64,000 bases of DNA from Periweissella cryptocerci (GCF_004358325.1 NZ_CP037940.1:372001-436000); one strand, 5' to 3'; positions 1 through 8,648 are shown, counted from the stretch's first letter. Numbers and translations: made by a program. The notes: generated by a model not told the origin, from the letters alone.

Positions 1-2
1 AA

Positions 3-2330
3 CCTACGACAGTTGAATACTCGTCAGACGTGAAAGTGACTACTGAAAATAACCTACCGTCTGAAGTTCAAGTAAATAACGCACCAGAAGTTACTTCACT
101 CGACAGCACAAAGACACAACAAGAAAATACCACCAAAGCTGCATCACCAGTAAAAGAAAAAGGCCCTCGAAACGGTAGCGGTGATGTCCATCATGGCGCT
201 TTCACCAAAGCTGACTTTACCTTTGATAGTGCTGGGACAACGATTACTGGTTTCAGTTCAACATTTACCAGCGGTGATTATAAAAACTGGGATGGTGTAT
301 TAACATTCGCACCGGAATTATCAGACGTTATCGGAATTGGTGCGAGTGCCTTTGCCTCAAAAGCTATCGACTCGGTTGATTTTTCCAATCTAACTGAATT
401 ACAAAAAATGGGTGATTCCGCTTTTGCTGGAACTAGCATCGAGACTCTTAATTTACGACCATTACGTAATCTACAGACTATTGGTGATGGTGCCTTTGTT
501 ATTACTAATTTGACCAATGTTTTATTTGATAATCCAAACTTAACTTCGATTGGTAACAACGCATTTTATAATGCCACAAATCTGACCACCATTGATTTTA
601 GTTCTCTCATTAGCTTGCAACAAATTGGCAGATCAGCCTTTTTCAACTGTACAAACCTACAATCCGTTATTTTTGACGATTTGCCTGCACTTACATCGAT
701 TGGGCTCCAAGCCTTTTCTCAGTGTATTAATTTAGAAACTTTTAAATTTGATAATTTGGATACTTTAACAACAATTAGTGATAATGCTTTTTTTCAATGT
801 AAAAAACTTAACACGCCAAATTTTGATAATTTACAAGCCTTAGTCTCGATTGGTAAAGAGGCCTTTAATCAATGTAATGCGTTCAAAACAATTAAACTAG
901 AACACCTTCAAAGCCTAACTAGTATCGGAATTAATGCATTTGCTTCTTGTACTAGTATGGAAAGTATCCAGATTATTGATTTACCTAAACTAACAACGCT
1001 GGCGGCACAAGCTTTTAATAATAATCCGAATGTAAAATCAATTGAAGTCGATAACCTCCCATTATTAACTTCAATTCCAAATGATGTTTTCTATGGTTGT
1101 ACTAGTGCGGAAAGCTTGACACTGACCAACATGCCGGCTTTATTAAGTATTGGGAATCACGCATTTTATAACTTCCATGCTTTAACACAGATTAACGTCG
1201 ATGACCTTAATGCTAGTTTGAATATTAATTCAACTGCATTCGATTCAGTTAAAAATAACGGGATTGTACGGCCAACAAATATCGGTAATGCTTTAATCAC
1301 TGCGCAAAAATTCGTCGATTCTATCAACAGTTGGAATGGCTACTATCAAAATGATAGTACTTGGAAAATTGCCGGTACCGTGTCGCACAAATATCTCGAT
1401 CAATTTGACCATGAAATCACAGTAGATATTAATAACGAGCCCATTACACCATGGACTCAATGGGGGTTAATTAATGATCAATACGACGCCCCAAGTGCAC
1501 CGCTGATTGCTGGATATGGTGAACCTGTGTTAGAATCTGGTACGCTAAATGGCGCCATGACTGGTGGCCCCCAAGAAATTATCTACCGTTACCAAGCTTT
1601 ACCGCTCGCTGCTCAAACCGTTACGATTTATCGGGTTGACACTAACGGTGTTGAAATTGAGGATCCCGAAACTATTGATGGAACTGTTGATGATGACCTC
1701 GACTTAACTCCCAAAGGCTATGACAACTATGATTTCACAGAACTGTATGGCAGTGATTTGCCCGGTACCAGCGCACGCCTTGTTCCCGATTTAAACTGGC
1801 TCCGTGCTGATGAGTTAGCAAATACAACGCTCAAGCTTGGCGCTAACAACGGTCGCAGTTACAAATTTGTCTACACAGCCAAGTCAACTGGCGGCGATAC
1901 TACCCCTGGTACTGGCCCGAACATCATTCCTGGCGACAACACGGATACCTCGACCCCAGACGGCAAACCAACGCCGACACCGGACAATACTACGCCCGAG
2001 ACTGACTTAAATCCCGGCAAATTGCCAAGTTCCGGTGATAGTACCGATGAACCGACTGCGCAACCAAATGTTAGTAAGGTACCTAGTAAAAATCCGAGTG
2101 CTTCCAATAAACGACCAAATCACCTACCCGGTTCTGGCGGCAACACTACTGGTACTAACCGCACAACTGACTTAAGCGCCCCTACTGCGGCAAATAACAA
2201 CGCACAACCAACGACTGGGACTTTGCCAAAAGCCGGTAGTCGTGAAAATTCGGCACCGCGGACACTTGGGTTGCTGTTACTCACTACAATTCTTGGTTGG
2301 TTTGCTTTTATTAAACGCCGTCAATCATAA
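3..2330 (+). CDS. LRR (BspA-type) cell-wall-anchored surface protein, 5' end outside window
   Basis: The frame is open to the left window edge, so this is the C-terminal part of a longer protein; the GTG at 30 is not a convincing start. About residues 90-400 after base 30 are tandem BspA-like leucine-rich repeats of about 23 residues (recurring LxxIGxxAFxxCxxL-like units). Next comes a MucBP-like segment (from about QTVTIYRVDTNG), then a Pro/Thr/Ser-rich wall-spanning stretch. The C-terminus has a sorting signal: LPKAG, a hydrophobic helix (TLGLLLLTTILGWFAFI) and the tail KRRQS. LPKAG is a variant of LPxTG. The protein is probably exported and anchored by sortase, acting in adhesion or host/particle contact (inference from BspA-family proteins). 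An inverted-repeat terminator follows at 2387. Confidence 0.85.
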   Translation, partial: PTTVEYSSDVKVTTENNLPSEVQVNNAPEVTSLDSTKTQQENTTKAASPVKEKGPRNGSGDVHHGAFTKADFTFDSAGTTITGFSSTFTSGDYKNWDGVLTFAPELSDVIGIGASAFASKAIDSVDFSNLTELQKMGDSAFAGTSIETLNLRPLRNLQTIGDGAFVITNLTNVLFDNPNLTSIGNNAFYNATNLTTIDFSSLISLQQIGRSAFFNCTNLQSVIFDDLPALTSIGLQAFSQCINLETFKFDNLDTLTTISDNAFFQCKKLNTPNFDNLQALVSIGKEAFNQCNAFKTIKLEHLQSLTSIGINAFASCTSMESIQIIDLPKLTTLAAQAFNNNPNVKSIEVDNLPLLTSIPNDVFYGCTSAESLTLTNMPALLSIGNHAFYNFHALTQINVDDLNASLNINSTAFDSVKNNGIVRPTNIGNALITAQKFVDSINSWNGYYQNDSTWKIAGTVSHKYLDQFDHEITVDINNEPITPWTQWGLINDQYDAPSAPLIAGYGEPVLESGTLNGAMTGGPQEIIYRYQALPLAAQTVTIYRVDTNGVEIEDPETIDGTVDDDLDLTPKGYDNYDFTELYGSDLPGTSARLVPDLNWLRADELANTTLKLGANNGRSYKFVYTAKSTGGDTTPGTGPNIIPGDNTDTSTPDGKPTPTPDNTTPETDLNPGKLPSSGDSTDEPTAQPNVSKVPSKNPSASNKRPNHLPGSGGNTTGTNRTTDLSAPTAANNNAQPTTGTLPKAGSRENSAPRTLGLLLLTTILGWFAFIKRRQS

Positions 2331-2386
2331 GTCATTGTTTTGTTAGTGCTTAGGTTAACTGAGCGTAAGTTTTAATATGAATACGA

Positions 2387-2429
2387 AAATGACCCGCATT
2401 CTCCTTTTAAGGTAGAACGCGGGTCATTT
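2387..2429. terminator. Bidirectional hairpin terminator with conserved CTCCTT core (HP1)
   Basis: The arms AAATGACCCGC and GCGGGTCATTT enclose ATTCTCCTTTTAAGGTAGAA. It lies between the convergent LRR protein gene and the secreted protein gene. The inner TTCTCCTT..AAGGTAGAA is shared with hairpins at 33916, 54020, 59626 and 63888, while the outer arms differ. Confidence 0.75.
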
Positions 2430-2482
2430 GTTGTGGGGCTGAATTTAGTTTATTGTTCCAAAGTTAGATTATTTACCAATAG

Positions 2483-3055
2483 TTATTGTAACCAATCTAC
2501 ATATTGTTTTTTCCCAAAATACTTAATAATAACCTTTTTCATTTTCTTCTTAGTTTGAGCGTTCTTGTTGCCATAATCATTACCGTAGCCAAATGCATGC
2601 TTTTTACCGTACTTTTTCGCAATCGATTTGTTTCTAAAATTGTACTGAATACTTCCATTTCCATTATCACCAAGTTGGTAAGTTGTATAACTCACGACAA
2701 CCTTATAATATTTACCACTAACTTTAACCTTAGTTAACACATTCATACCTTGGTGTGTCGATGCACCACCACCAATACTATAACCAGTTTTACCATGAAA
2801 TTTCTCCCTCCAACACGAAACAACATTGTACCCCTGCTCATTGATAAACCATAATTTTGCCGGCACTTCGTCTTTGTATAAACCGCCGTTATCATCTTCA
2901 GATTTAGGAACCCATGAGTACCAAGTACCACGCATGGATTTTGGTGTTGAATCATGCCCATCTGAATTAGCTGACACACTAGTTACTGCGATTGAGCTTA
3001 GCGTAATCGTAAGTAACGTTGTCATAATAACTTTAACTACTATATTGATTTTCAT
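2483..3055 (-). CDS. Small secreted protein of unknown function
   Basis: The protein has about 190 residues and a clear Sec signal peptide: positive start (MKINIVVK), hydrophobic core, and a cleavage-like SVSAN at about residues 28-32. The mature part begins with a Thr/Trp motif (RGTWYSW), is rich in Gly, Lys and Tyr, and has a very basic C-terminus. I do not recognise a catalytic motif; RGTWYSW-type openings recur in small secreted lactobacillal proteins of unknown role. The longest ORF starts at 3064, but its ATG touches AAGGAG (3065-3070) with no spacer. The second ATG at 3055 has a 9-nt spacer and starts directly at the signal peptide, so it is preferred. Confidence 0.75.
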   Translation of the reverse strand: MKINIVVKVIMTTLLTITLSSIAVTSVSANSDGHDSTPKSMRGTWYSWVPKSEDDNGGLYKDEVPAKLWFINEQGYNVVSCWREKFHGKTGYSIGGGASTHQGMNVLTKVKVSGKYYKVVVSYTTYQLGDNGNGSIQYNFRNKSIAKKYGKKHAFGYGNDYGNKNAQTKKKMKKVIIKYFGKKQYVDWLQ

Positions 3056-3070
3056 ACGATTCATCTCCTT

Positions 3071-3384
3071 ACTTAAAAGCTACTTGTACATATTTAGTAA
3101 CCGAAAAATATTGTATACGTCAAAACTACTAAAAAACGCCAACCAAAAAGCTATCACCACTAATGGCAACATCTTCCCGTTGACGTATAACTTACTATTT
3201 AATTTATCCCTAACTGTATTTTACCAAATATGTCTTGAATACCTTTTGATTAGTCCTATTAATTTACTACTACATGACTTACTATTTCAGTCCGCATTTT
3301 TTAAATAATGAAAAGTTATGAACTACTCGCTTAAATATACTAATATTAACTATTTTTTCGTTTATCAAATCCATCAGTTCTTTT
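3071..3384. other. Gene-free AT-rich spacer upstream of the secreted protein gene
   Basis: I see no convincing gene or RNA here. The stretch should contain the minus-strand promoter of the secreted protein gene; TTGACG near 3120 (reverse strand) followed after 17 nt by TTACTA is a weak candidate. Confidence 0.4.
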
Positions 3385-3780
3385 GGCTATATTTATTCTA
3401 GCGCGGAATTGCCGTTTCTGTCCTTTTCAATTATCTAATTACCGCGGTTCTATTGTTAGTGTTATTTTTCCATGCACTGCGGTCTGTGATTGAAAACCGC
3501 TTTTCACTAGTTTGAGCATTATTCCTAACTAACGGAGTGCCAGTAAATTGCTTGGCGGGCGCAGCCTTTACACCGCGACTGGGGTGATATGTATGAAATA
3601 CATGTCGCCGCTGAGGATGAGATGAGGAGTCTTAGGAATTTATTCCTTAGACTCCCAGCTTGTCCGAACCTCCCAAGACCGCACTTTGGCTTGGGAGGTT
3701 GCTTCCAGCGTGGTGCGCCAAGTAATTTACTGGCACGCAGTGGCCAAGTTTATTCAATCCCACGTCAGACGGAATAGAGT
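3385..3780 (+). repeat. Structured intergenic repeat, copy A (type 1)
   Basis: The left end is TTTTGGCTATATTTATTCTAGCG..GGAATT. The reverse complement of the right end is TTTTGGACTCTATTCCGTCTGACGTGGGATT, so the ends are imperfect inverted repeats. Inside, GTGCCAGTAAATTGCTTGGCG is complementary, apart from one G-T wobble, to the distal CGCCAAGTAATTTACTGGCAC. Between them are hairpins GATATGTAT/ATACATGTC, GTCTTAGGAAT/ATTCCTTAGAC and CCTCCCAAG/CTTGGGAGG. No gene is recognised inside. It lies between the rpsN terminator and the secreted protein gene. Confidence 0.9.
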
Positions 3781-3820
3781 CCAAAATAGAACCGTTCTTT
3801 TTCAATAATCCCGACAACAC

Positions 3821-3854
3821 AAAAACACCAACCAATTTAACAAACTGGTCGGTG
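3821..3854 (-). terminator. Rho-independent terminator of rpmG-rpsN
   Basis: On the minus strand CACCGACCAGTTTG and AAATTGGTTGGTG pair and are followed by TTTTTG. It lies 24 bp after the rpsN stop. Confidence 0.8.
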
Positions 3855-3877
3855 CTTCTAAATTGTATTGAGTTAGC

Positions 3878-4147
3878 TTACCAAGAAGCTTTTTGAACAC
3901 CAGGAATTTGACCCTTGTGAGCCAATTGGCGGAAGTTCAAACGGCTCATACCGAACTTACGCATGTAGGCGTGAGGACGGCCGTCGAGCCAGTCACGGTT
4001 GTGCACACGTACTGGTGAAGCGTTACGTGGAAGCTTTGACAAGCCAACGTAGTCGCCAGCAGCCTTCAATTCAGCGCGCTTAGCAGCATACTTTGCAACA
4101 GTTGCTTCAATCTTCTTTGCTTTAGCAATCTTTGATTTCTTAGCCAT
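3878..4147 (-). CDS. rpsN: 30S ribosomal protein S14, zinc-independent form
   Basis: The protein has 89 residues, ends in the conserved C-terminal S14 segment ([27 protein letters not shown], read in part), and lacks the CxxC pairs of the short zinc-binding S14, so it is the long C-minus form. It assembles into the 30S head next to S3 and S19. Its Shine-Dalgarno AAGGAGG lies inside the last codons of rpmG and only two bases separate the genes, so the two are co-transcribed and probably coupled. In many Firmicutes the C-minus paralogues replace zinc-binding forms under zinc limitation; whether this applies here depends on paralogues outside the window. Confidence 0.97.
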   Translation of the reverse strand: MAKKSKIAKAKKIEATVAKYAAKRAELKAAGDYVGLSKLPRNASPVRVHNRDWLDGRPHAYMRKFGMSRLNFRQLAHKGQIPGVQKASW

Positions 4148-4149
4148 TT

Positions 4150-4299
4150 TTACTTAACCTCCTTGAAAATAGTAACCTTACGCAACTTTGGTGAATACTT
4201 CTTTAATTCCAAACGGTCGGGATTGTTACGACGGTTCTTTGAAGTGAGGTAGAGACGTTCGCCGGTTTCGGCTGCTTCTAAAACGATATTTACGCGCAT
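4150..4299 (-). CDS. rpmG: 50S ribosomal protein L33, zinc-independent form
   Basis: This is a 49-residue [23 protein letters not shown], then [20 protein letters not shown], then KVTIFKEVK. It matches L33 throughout and has no cysteine, so it is a C-minus L33 that cannot bind zinc. It is the first gene of an rpmG-rpsN transcript from the promoter at 4397-4424. L33 binds near the E site of the 50S subunit. The pairing of two C-minus ribosomal genes under one promoter resembles zinc-stress ribosomal operons. Confidence 0.95.
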   Translation of the reverse strand: MRVNIVLEAAETGERLYLTSKNRRNNPDRLELKKYSPKLRKVTIFKEVK

Positions 4300-4396
4300 T
4301 GTATACTCCAGTTTCTAAAATGAATTTATTTGTGTCCTAACAGGACGATTTATTTAGTGGTGCTTTATTATTTGCTTAGTCAATTTAACAAGATTT

Positions 4397-4424
4397 AGTA
4401 TAACACACTCCTTACAAAATGTAA
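4397..4424 (-). promoter_or_regulatory. Promoter of rpmG-rpsN with overlapping inverted repeat
   Basis: On the minus strand there is TTACAT, a 16-nt spacer and TATACT. The -35 lies inside the inverted repeat CTTACATTTTGTAAG (4411-4425), a possible operator. It does not match the AdcR (TTAACYRGTTAA) or Bacillus Zur consensus. Confidence 0.6.
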
Positions 4425-4473
4425 GCATAATTATTGAATTAATCTAAAAACTTCCCACATTAACTTATTGCCG

Positions 4474-5235
4474 TTATTTTCGTTCCCATTTTAGTGCAAG
4501 ATAACCCACCGCATCAATCAATAAAAACAACGTTAAACCTAATAAGCTTAAGACAACGACCGCCCCATACATCGTTGGGTAGTCCATTCGTTGCCAAGCA
4601 TCCATGATAAAGTAGCCCATCCCCCACTGTGTTCCGTACGTTTCCGCGAAAAACAGCACGCTGATTGCAATCCCGAGTGACACCCGGCTTGCCGATAATA
4701 AAGCATAGGCACTCGCTGGCAGCGTAATGTGTTTAAATTGTTGCCATTGATTAGCGCGCAAGACGCCGTAAATATTATATAGATTATCGGGAATGTTTTT
4801 GACGGCGTCACGGACCGCTAAGACGACTTGCGGAAAAATAATTAAAATTATTAATAATATTTTAGAGCTTTCCCCTAATCCAAATAATACCATCAAAATC
4901 GGTAAGAGCGCTAATTTAGGAATCGGGTATGTTAGGTAGATAATTGGATCAAATAAACGATTCGCCCATTTATTCCGCCCCATCCAAACACCAAGTCCAA
5001 ACCCTAGTATTAGCGAAATAACTAGCCCGCTAATAACTCGTAACAGACTAACGCCAACATGCTTTAATACTTGGTCTTCCCCAAACAGCGTCGGAAATGC
5101 CTGCACCACGGCTAACGGTGTTGGCAGCATCACTTTGTTAAATATTTGCGCGGCAACTGTCCACAAAACGACAAGTACAATTGTAGCAAATAATAGACTC
5201 ACCATTTTATTACCGAAGCGTTTAACCATTGCCAA
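4474..5235 (-). CDS. ABC transporter permease, SsuC/TauC (NitT) type
   Basis: The protein has 253 residues with about six membrane segments. The cytoplasmic loop near residues 155-190 carries the coupling (EAA-like) region of the binding-protein-dependent permease family (LPASAYALLSASRVSLGIAI follows it). It is the last gene of a three-gene importer; its start overlaps the ATPase gene end by 14 bp. Relatives import sulfonates, taurine, nitrate or thiamine precursors. The substrate cannot be told from sequence: no sulfonate, thiamine or riboflavin genes or riboswitches are adjacent. Confidence 0.9.
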   Translation of the reverse strand: MAMVKRFGNKMVSLLFATIVLVVLWTVAAQIFNKVMLPTPLAVVQAFPTLFGEDQVLKHVGVSLLRVISGLVISLILGFGLGVWMGRNKWANRLFDPIIYLTYPIPKLALLPILMVLFGLGESSKILLIILIIFPQVVLAVRDAVKNIPDNLYNIYGVLRANQWQQFKHITLPASAYALLSASRVSLGIAISVLFFAETYGTQWGMGYFIMDAWQRMDYPTMYGAVVVLSLLGLTLFLLIDAVGYLALKWERK

Positions 5236-5929
5236 TCACCGCCTTCAACCGTGCCACTAAATCTGCTTCTTGCTCAGGATGTGTAATCATTTCGGCTCCA
5301 GTTGGTGTCAGCACGAGAATTTGCTGTCCGAGCAAGATTGCTTCCTGAATATCATGTGTAATGAACAACGTCGTGCCGGGCTTCATTTGCCACGTATCCA
5401 TGAACAATGTTTGAATTTGTTCGCGTGTATTTGTATCCAATGCTGAAAATGGTTCATCCATCAATAGGACATCAGCAGCCACCGCAAACCCACGGGCCAA
5501 ACTTACCCGCTGTTGTTGTCCGCCACTCATTTCATGGGGATACTTCGTTTTTAAGTCCATAATCGACAATTTTTCAAACAGCTGCGTAATTACTGTTTGA
5601 TTGATTGGCTGTTTGGTGATTTTTAAAGCATTTATAACTGCTTGCGTAGCTGTTTCCCAGGGCAACAAGCCGTAATCTTGTGGTACGAGTGCCATGACGT
5701 GTTCTTTTGGGATAAATGGCTGACCATTTAAAGTCATCGTGCCACTTGCGAAATCACGTAGCCCGGCCACGACATTCAAAAGTGTTGTTTTACCCACGCC
5801 GGATGCACCGATAATCGTTGTGATTTGTCCCACTGGAAATGTAACCGAAAAATCCGCCAAGATTTTTTTCTTGTCGGAATTTACGGTAATATTATTTAAT
5901 TGTAAGTTTGCATTATTTAAAGTAGACAT
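5222..5929 (-). CDS. ABC transporter ATP-binding protein, SsuB/TauB type
   Basis: The protein has 235 residues. Walker A is GASGVGKT (residues 41-48), the Q-loop lies near VPQDYGLLPWE, the signature is MSGGQQQRVSLARG, Walker B is VLLMDEPFSALD, and the switch histidine is in FITHD. It powers the importer with the permease downstream and the lipoprotein upstream, overlapping both genes (14 bp and 17 bp). The three genes form one transcription and translation unit. Confidence 0.95.
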   Translation of the reverse strand: MSTLNNANLQLNNITVNSDKKKILADFSVTFPVGQITTIIGASGVGKTTLLNVVAGLRDFASGTMTLNGQPFIPKEHVMALVPQDYGLLPWETATQAVINALKITKQPINQTVITQLFEKLSIMDLKTKYPHEMSGGQQQRVSLARGFAVAADVLLMDEPFSALDTNTREQIQTLFMDTWQMKPGTTLFITHDIQEAILLGQQILVLTPTGAEMITHPEQEADLVARLKAVIGNG

Positions 5930-6944
5930 CGCTTAACACATCTTTTGCTTTCAGATTTTTCTTCAATAAACCCTTACTCTTGGCCCAGCTAAACGCATCA
6001 TCAATGTCTTTAGCACTAATTTGACTAGCTTTAGGGAACTTATCAATCTTAATTTTGTTGGTTAATTTTGCCGGGAAGCCGACATTTTTAACTAACATTG
6101 CGCGATACTTCGCCACCTGCTTGGGGTCGTTGCGGTTATTGTTGATTTGGTTAACCGCTTGATCATAGGCTTTGTAAAATCCTTGAATCGCCGCTTTCTT
6201 AGCGCTAATTGTCTTAGCTGGAAAACCAATGATAAATGGATTCAAGCCAATTTTTGTCGTTGAGTCAATCACATGTTGCCCATCAGCTTCGCCCATCGTG
6301 ATGAATGGTTCGGGTAAGACAGCAGCACTCGCTTTACCGGAATTCAACAATTCCAGCCGTGCTGGCACTGGAGGCACGTCCAACATTTTAACATCACTTT
6401 CTTTCATGCCAGCCGCGGCTAACATTTTTACAGTCGCGTATTCAATCCCACCATTTTTAGCGATAATGACAGATTTGCCTTTCAAATCCTTGATTGAATT
6501 GACGCCCCCAATCCGATCGACCATCTTCCCGTTTTTATCGCTGATGCTTGTGCCACCATCAGCTACTAAATCAAATTGGTCGTGCGTTGTTGACGTGACT
6601 TTCACATCCATTCCGCCTTGCTCGTAAATTGCCAACGCAATCACGTCAGAAATCACACCATCTACTTTACCAGCTTGAAATGCCGCATCGCGATCCTTGG
6701 CTGACTTAAACGGCTCAATCTCAATTTTGACCCCATTTTGCTTATCGAGCCCTTCGTTAGCCGCAACTAGCAAAGGTAAATTATCAGTTGACGGCATGAC
6801 CCCTAACTTCACCGTTTGTAGTTTATTATCACCTGATTTTGTATCCTTTGAATTGGTGTTACCACAACCAGCTAATACCAAGGTTGCAGCTAAAGCAACT
6901 ACAACTCCACCCAAAATTTTCTTCATATCCATTTTCCCCATCAT
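5913..6944 (-). CDS. ABC transporter substrate-binding lipoprotein, NitT/TauT family
   Basis: This is a periplasmic-binding-protein-like lipoprotein. The signal sequence MKKILGGVVVALAATLVLAG ends in the lipobox LAGC, and the mature protein has an NMT1/SsuA-type fold (VKLGVMPSTDNLPLLVAANEG near the start, then a DGVISD motif). It delivers ligand to the permease encoded downstream. The first ATG (6944) has no Shine-Dalgarno. GGGG lies 9 nt before the ATG at 6926, which begins exactly at MKKIL, so the real start may be 6926. The ligand is unknown. Confidence 0.9.
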   Translation of the reverse strand: MMGKMDMKKILGGVVVALAATLVLAGCGNTNSKDTKSGDNKLQTVKLGVMPSTDNLPLLVAANEGLDKQNGVKIEIEPFKSAKDRDAAFQAGKVDGVISDVIALAIYEQGGMDVKVTSTTHDQFDLVADGGTSISDKNGKMVDRIGGVNSIKDLKGKSVIIAKNGGIEYATVKMLAAAGMKESDVKMLDVPPVPARLELLNSGKASAAVLPEPFITMGEADGQHVIDSTTKIGLNPFIIGFPAKTISAKKAAIQGFYKAYDQAVNQINNNRNDPKQVAKYRAMLVKNVGFPAKLTNKIKIDKFPKASQISAKDIDDAFSWAKSKGLLKKNLKAKDVLSDVYFK

Positions 6945-7066
6945 AATAAATTATTTACACATTTAATTTTATCGTTCAATTATTAACATGTATAGGTCAA
7001 CTTCGCATTATTCATGAAAAAATCACAAATTAACGGTAGCTGGAATCCTTTCTCCAACAAAAAAAC

Positions 7067-7112
7067 GGTTCGCAAGCTACCTCATCTTTACAAGCAAGGT
7101 AACTCGCGAACC
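7067..7112 (-). terminator. Terminator of the 7198-8528 gene pair
   Basis: On the minus strand GGTTCGCGAGTTACC and GGTAGCTTGCGAACC pair and are followed by GTTTTTTT. It separates this pair from the ABC importer, whose promoter must lie within 6945-7066. Confidence 0.8.
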
Positions 7113-7197
7113 ATTTAACGTGGCGCAAAATATTTTTCAATCGGTAGCCAACCACTACCAAGACTAGTAATGAAAATGTTTGCCTTTTGATACTCGT

Positions 7198-7584
7198 CTA
7201 CTCAAAATAATGCCGGTTTTTCGTGTATGGTTCAATTTCATACTGCGAAGTTTCTAGCCAGTGATTTTGTTCAGGTGTAAAAAATTGACCAATCATCGTC
7301 CGGACAATTTCGGTATCTGAAACCACCCGAATTAATCCAGTTGCTTCGTGGACGACACTCCAAAAATTAGTTTTCGTCACTGGTACCGCATTGTAAGCTG
7401 GCCAACTTTCAAGATAGGACGCAACTTGACTTTGTAGTTCATGCGGTTCAACAGCTAAATCGCTGCCATACAGCTTTCCATCAATCGTCAACCAGATGGC
7501 TTGGGCCATTTCATCAACTAGGTGCAAATCATGTGCTTGCGCCCACTTAGCGAATTCATCGGTGTCATATAATGGATAACTCAT
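7198..7584 (-). CDS. Hypothetical protein, coupled to the upstream gene
   Basis: The protein has 128 residues, is acidic, and has no signal peptide or membrane segment. It is rich in Trp, Tyr and His, and I recognise no motif. Its ATG overlaps the upstream stop as TAATG, indicating translational coupling, so the two products probably act together. A terminator follows directly. Confidence 0.7.
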   Translation of the reverse strand: MSYPLYDTDEFAKWAQAHDLHLVDEMAQAIWLTIDGKLYGSDLAVEPHELQSQVASYLESWPAYNAVPVTKTNFWSVVHEATGLIRVVSDTEIVRTMIGQFFTPEQNHWLETSQYEIEPYTKNRHYFE

Positions 7585-8528
7585 TATTTCGTTGCTCCTG
7601 TAAGTTGTTGTTTCAGAGCAATCAGCCCCACTTGACTCAATTTACCGGTTTTTGTTTCGGTATCAATACTTTCAAATAATTCCGAAGCCTGCAACCATGC
7701 CAGCGTCACTTGATCCCCAATTGCTTCTTCAGTCACTAGGTTTAAATCAACAATATGTTGGTTTTGCTTGGCTGAACCGTGATTTGACAATACCACAATT
7801 TGGACGTTGCCTTCACTCGTACGAATATCAACGTACCAGTTGGCATTTGTTGCATAGCGTTTGACGCTCAAGTTCACGCCAACCATTTCACCATCGACTT
7901 CATATTCCAAACCTTCAACCAATTCATCGGCTTGGGCTTTAAGTTCAGCCGGGAAACTAGGTAATTTTACGCCGGGGGCCTTACTTGTATCAGGTGAGTT
8001 TTTACCAAGGTCTGGATTATCCCGCAATTGCTTATCACGGTCAAAATTAAAACGTGAATACCCACCAGTTGGGCGATTTAAAACAAAACCAGCTAATGTA
8101 TTAGCTTGACGCTTTTTATTTAACTCAATGCCAAGTTCCAACCGGACGTAGTCAATAAAATCTGGGCTGAACTGATAAGCATCTTTAGTTACTGGTCGCC
8201 CATTCGCAGATTCACCGCCCTTTTCCATATAAAATGCGTGTTTCACAATCATATTCGCATTCAACAAGAAACGCATTACATCTTGATTGTTTGATGATAA
8301 CGCAATAAACTCATCAGCTAGCAATGCTTTTACTGGTACCGATAATTCATTTTGCAATTCAACATCTTCACTAATGTCTTTACCAGCTGGCACACTAGGA
8401 TCTACTAAGTTAACTTTCCAATTTCCGTTTGCATAACGTGAAAACATCAAGTTGAATTCTGCATCTTTATAGCGATATGTAACAGCTGCCTCTTCCCCAA
8501 ATTGTTTAGCAAATTCTTGTAAGTCCAT
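7584..8528 (-). CDS. Hypothetical cytoplasmic protein
   Basis: The protein has 314 residues, is acidic and soluble. Two similar-looking beta-rich halves (near residues 15-80 and 205-280, each with xVxRYxxxxxWxVxxxxxxx) flank a middle segment with a Pro-rich linker (about residues 175-200). This hints at a duplicated domain, but I do not recognise the family. It is the first gene of a two-gene unit, with Shine-Dalgarno GAGGGAGA before the ATG. The pepF terminator lies upstream. Confidence 0.7.
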   Translation of the reverse strand: MDLQEFAKQFGEEAAVTYRYKDAEFNLMFSRYANGNWKVNLVDPSVPAGKDISEDVELQNELSVPVKALLADEFIALSSNNQDVMRFLLNANMIVKHAFYMEKGGESANGRPVTKDAYQFSPDFIDYVRLELGIELNKKRQANTLAGFVLNRPTGGYSRFNFDRDKQLRDNPDLGKNSPDTSKAPGVKLPSFPAELKAQADELVEGLEYEVDGEMVGVNLSVKRYATNANWYVDIRTSEGNVQIVVLSNHGSAKQNQHIVDLNLVTEEAIGDQVTLAWLQASELFESIDTETKTGKLSQVGLIALKQQLTGATK

Positions 8529-8570
8529 CTCATTCTCCCTCTCAGTGTTGTTCGTTATCTCTATTCTATC

Positions 8571-8611
8571 AAAAAAAGCCTTCCAATCGATGAAAACCGA
8601 TTGAAAAGCTT
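8571..8611 (-). terminator. Terminator of pepF
   Basis: On the minus strand AAGCTTTTCAATCG pairs fully (with G-U) with CGATTGGAAGGCTT and is followed by TTTTT. Confidence 0.85.
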
Positions 8612-8648
8612 GCGATTATTTATATTCTTTAGCACTAATAAGCAAAAA

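Noticed and set aside
2826..3308. 160-residue plus-strand ORF opposite the secreted protein gene
   Set aside because: It is antisense to a gene with a signal peptide and a good Shine-Dalgarno, has low-complexity composition and no start signal.
3589..3777. 62-residue ORF in copy A with a near-identical ORF in copy G (43403-43591)
   Set aside because: The similarity is that of the repeats themselves. Changes between copies preserve base pairing rather than codons, the other copies lack the frame, and there is no proper ribosome-binding site.
6945..7197. TPP or other riboswitch before the NitT-type ABC importer
   Set aside because: No CTGAGA..ACCTGA thi-box or other known core is visible; the main structure is the terminator of the upstream genes.
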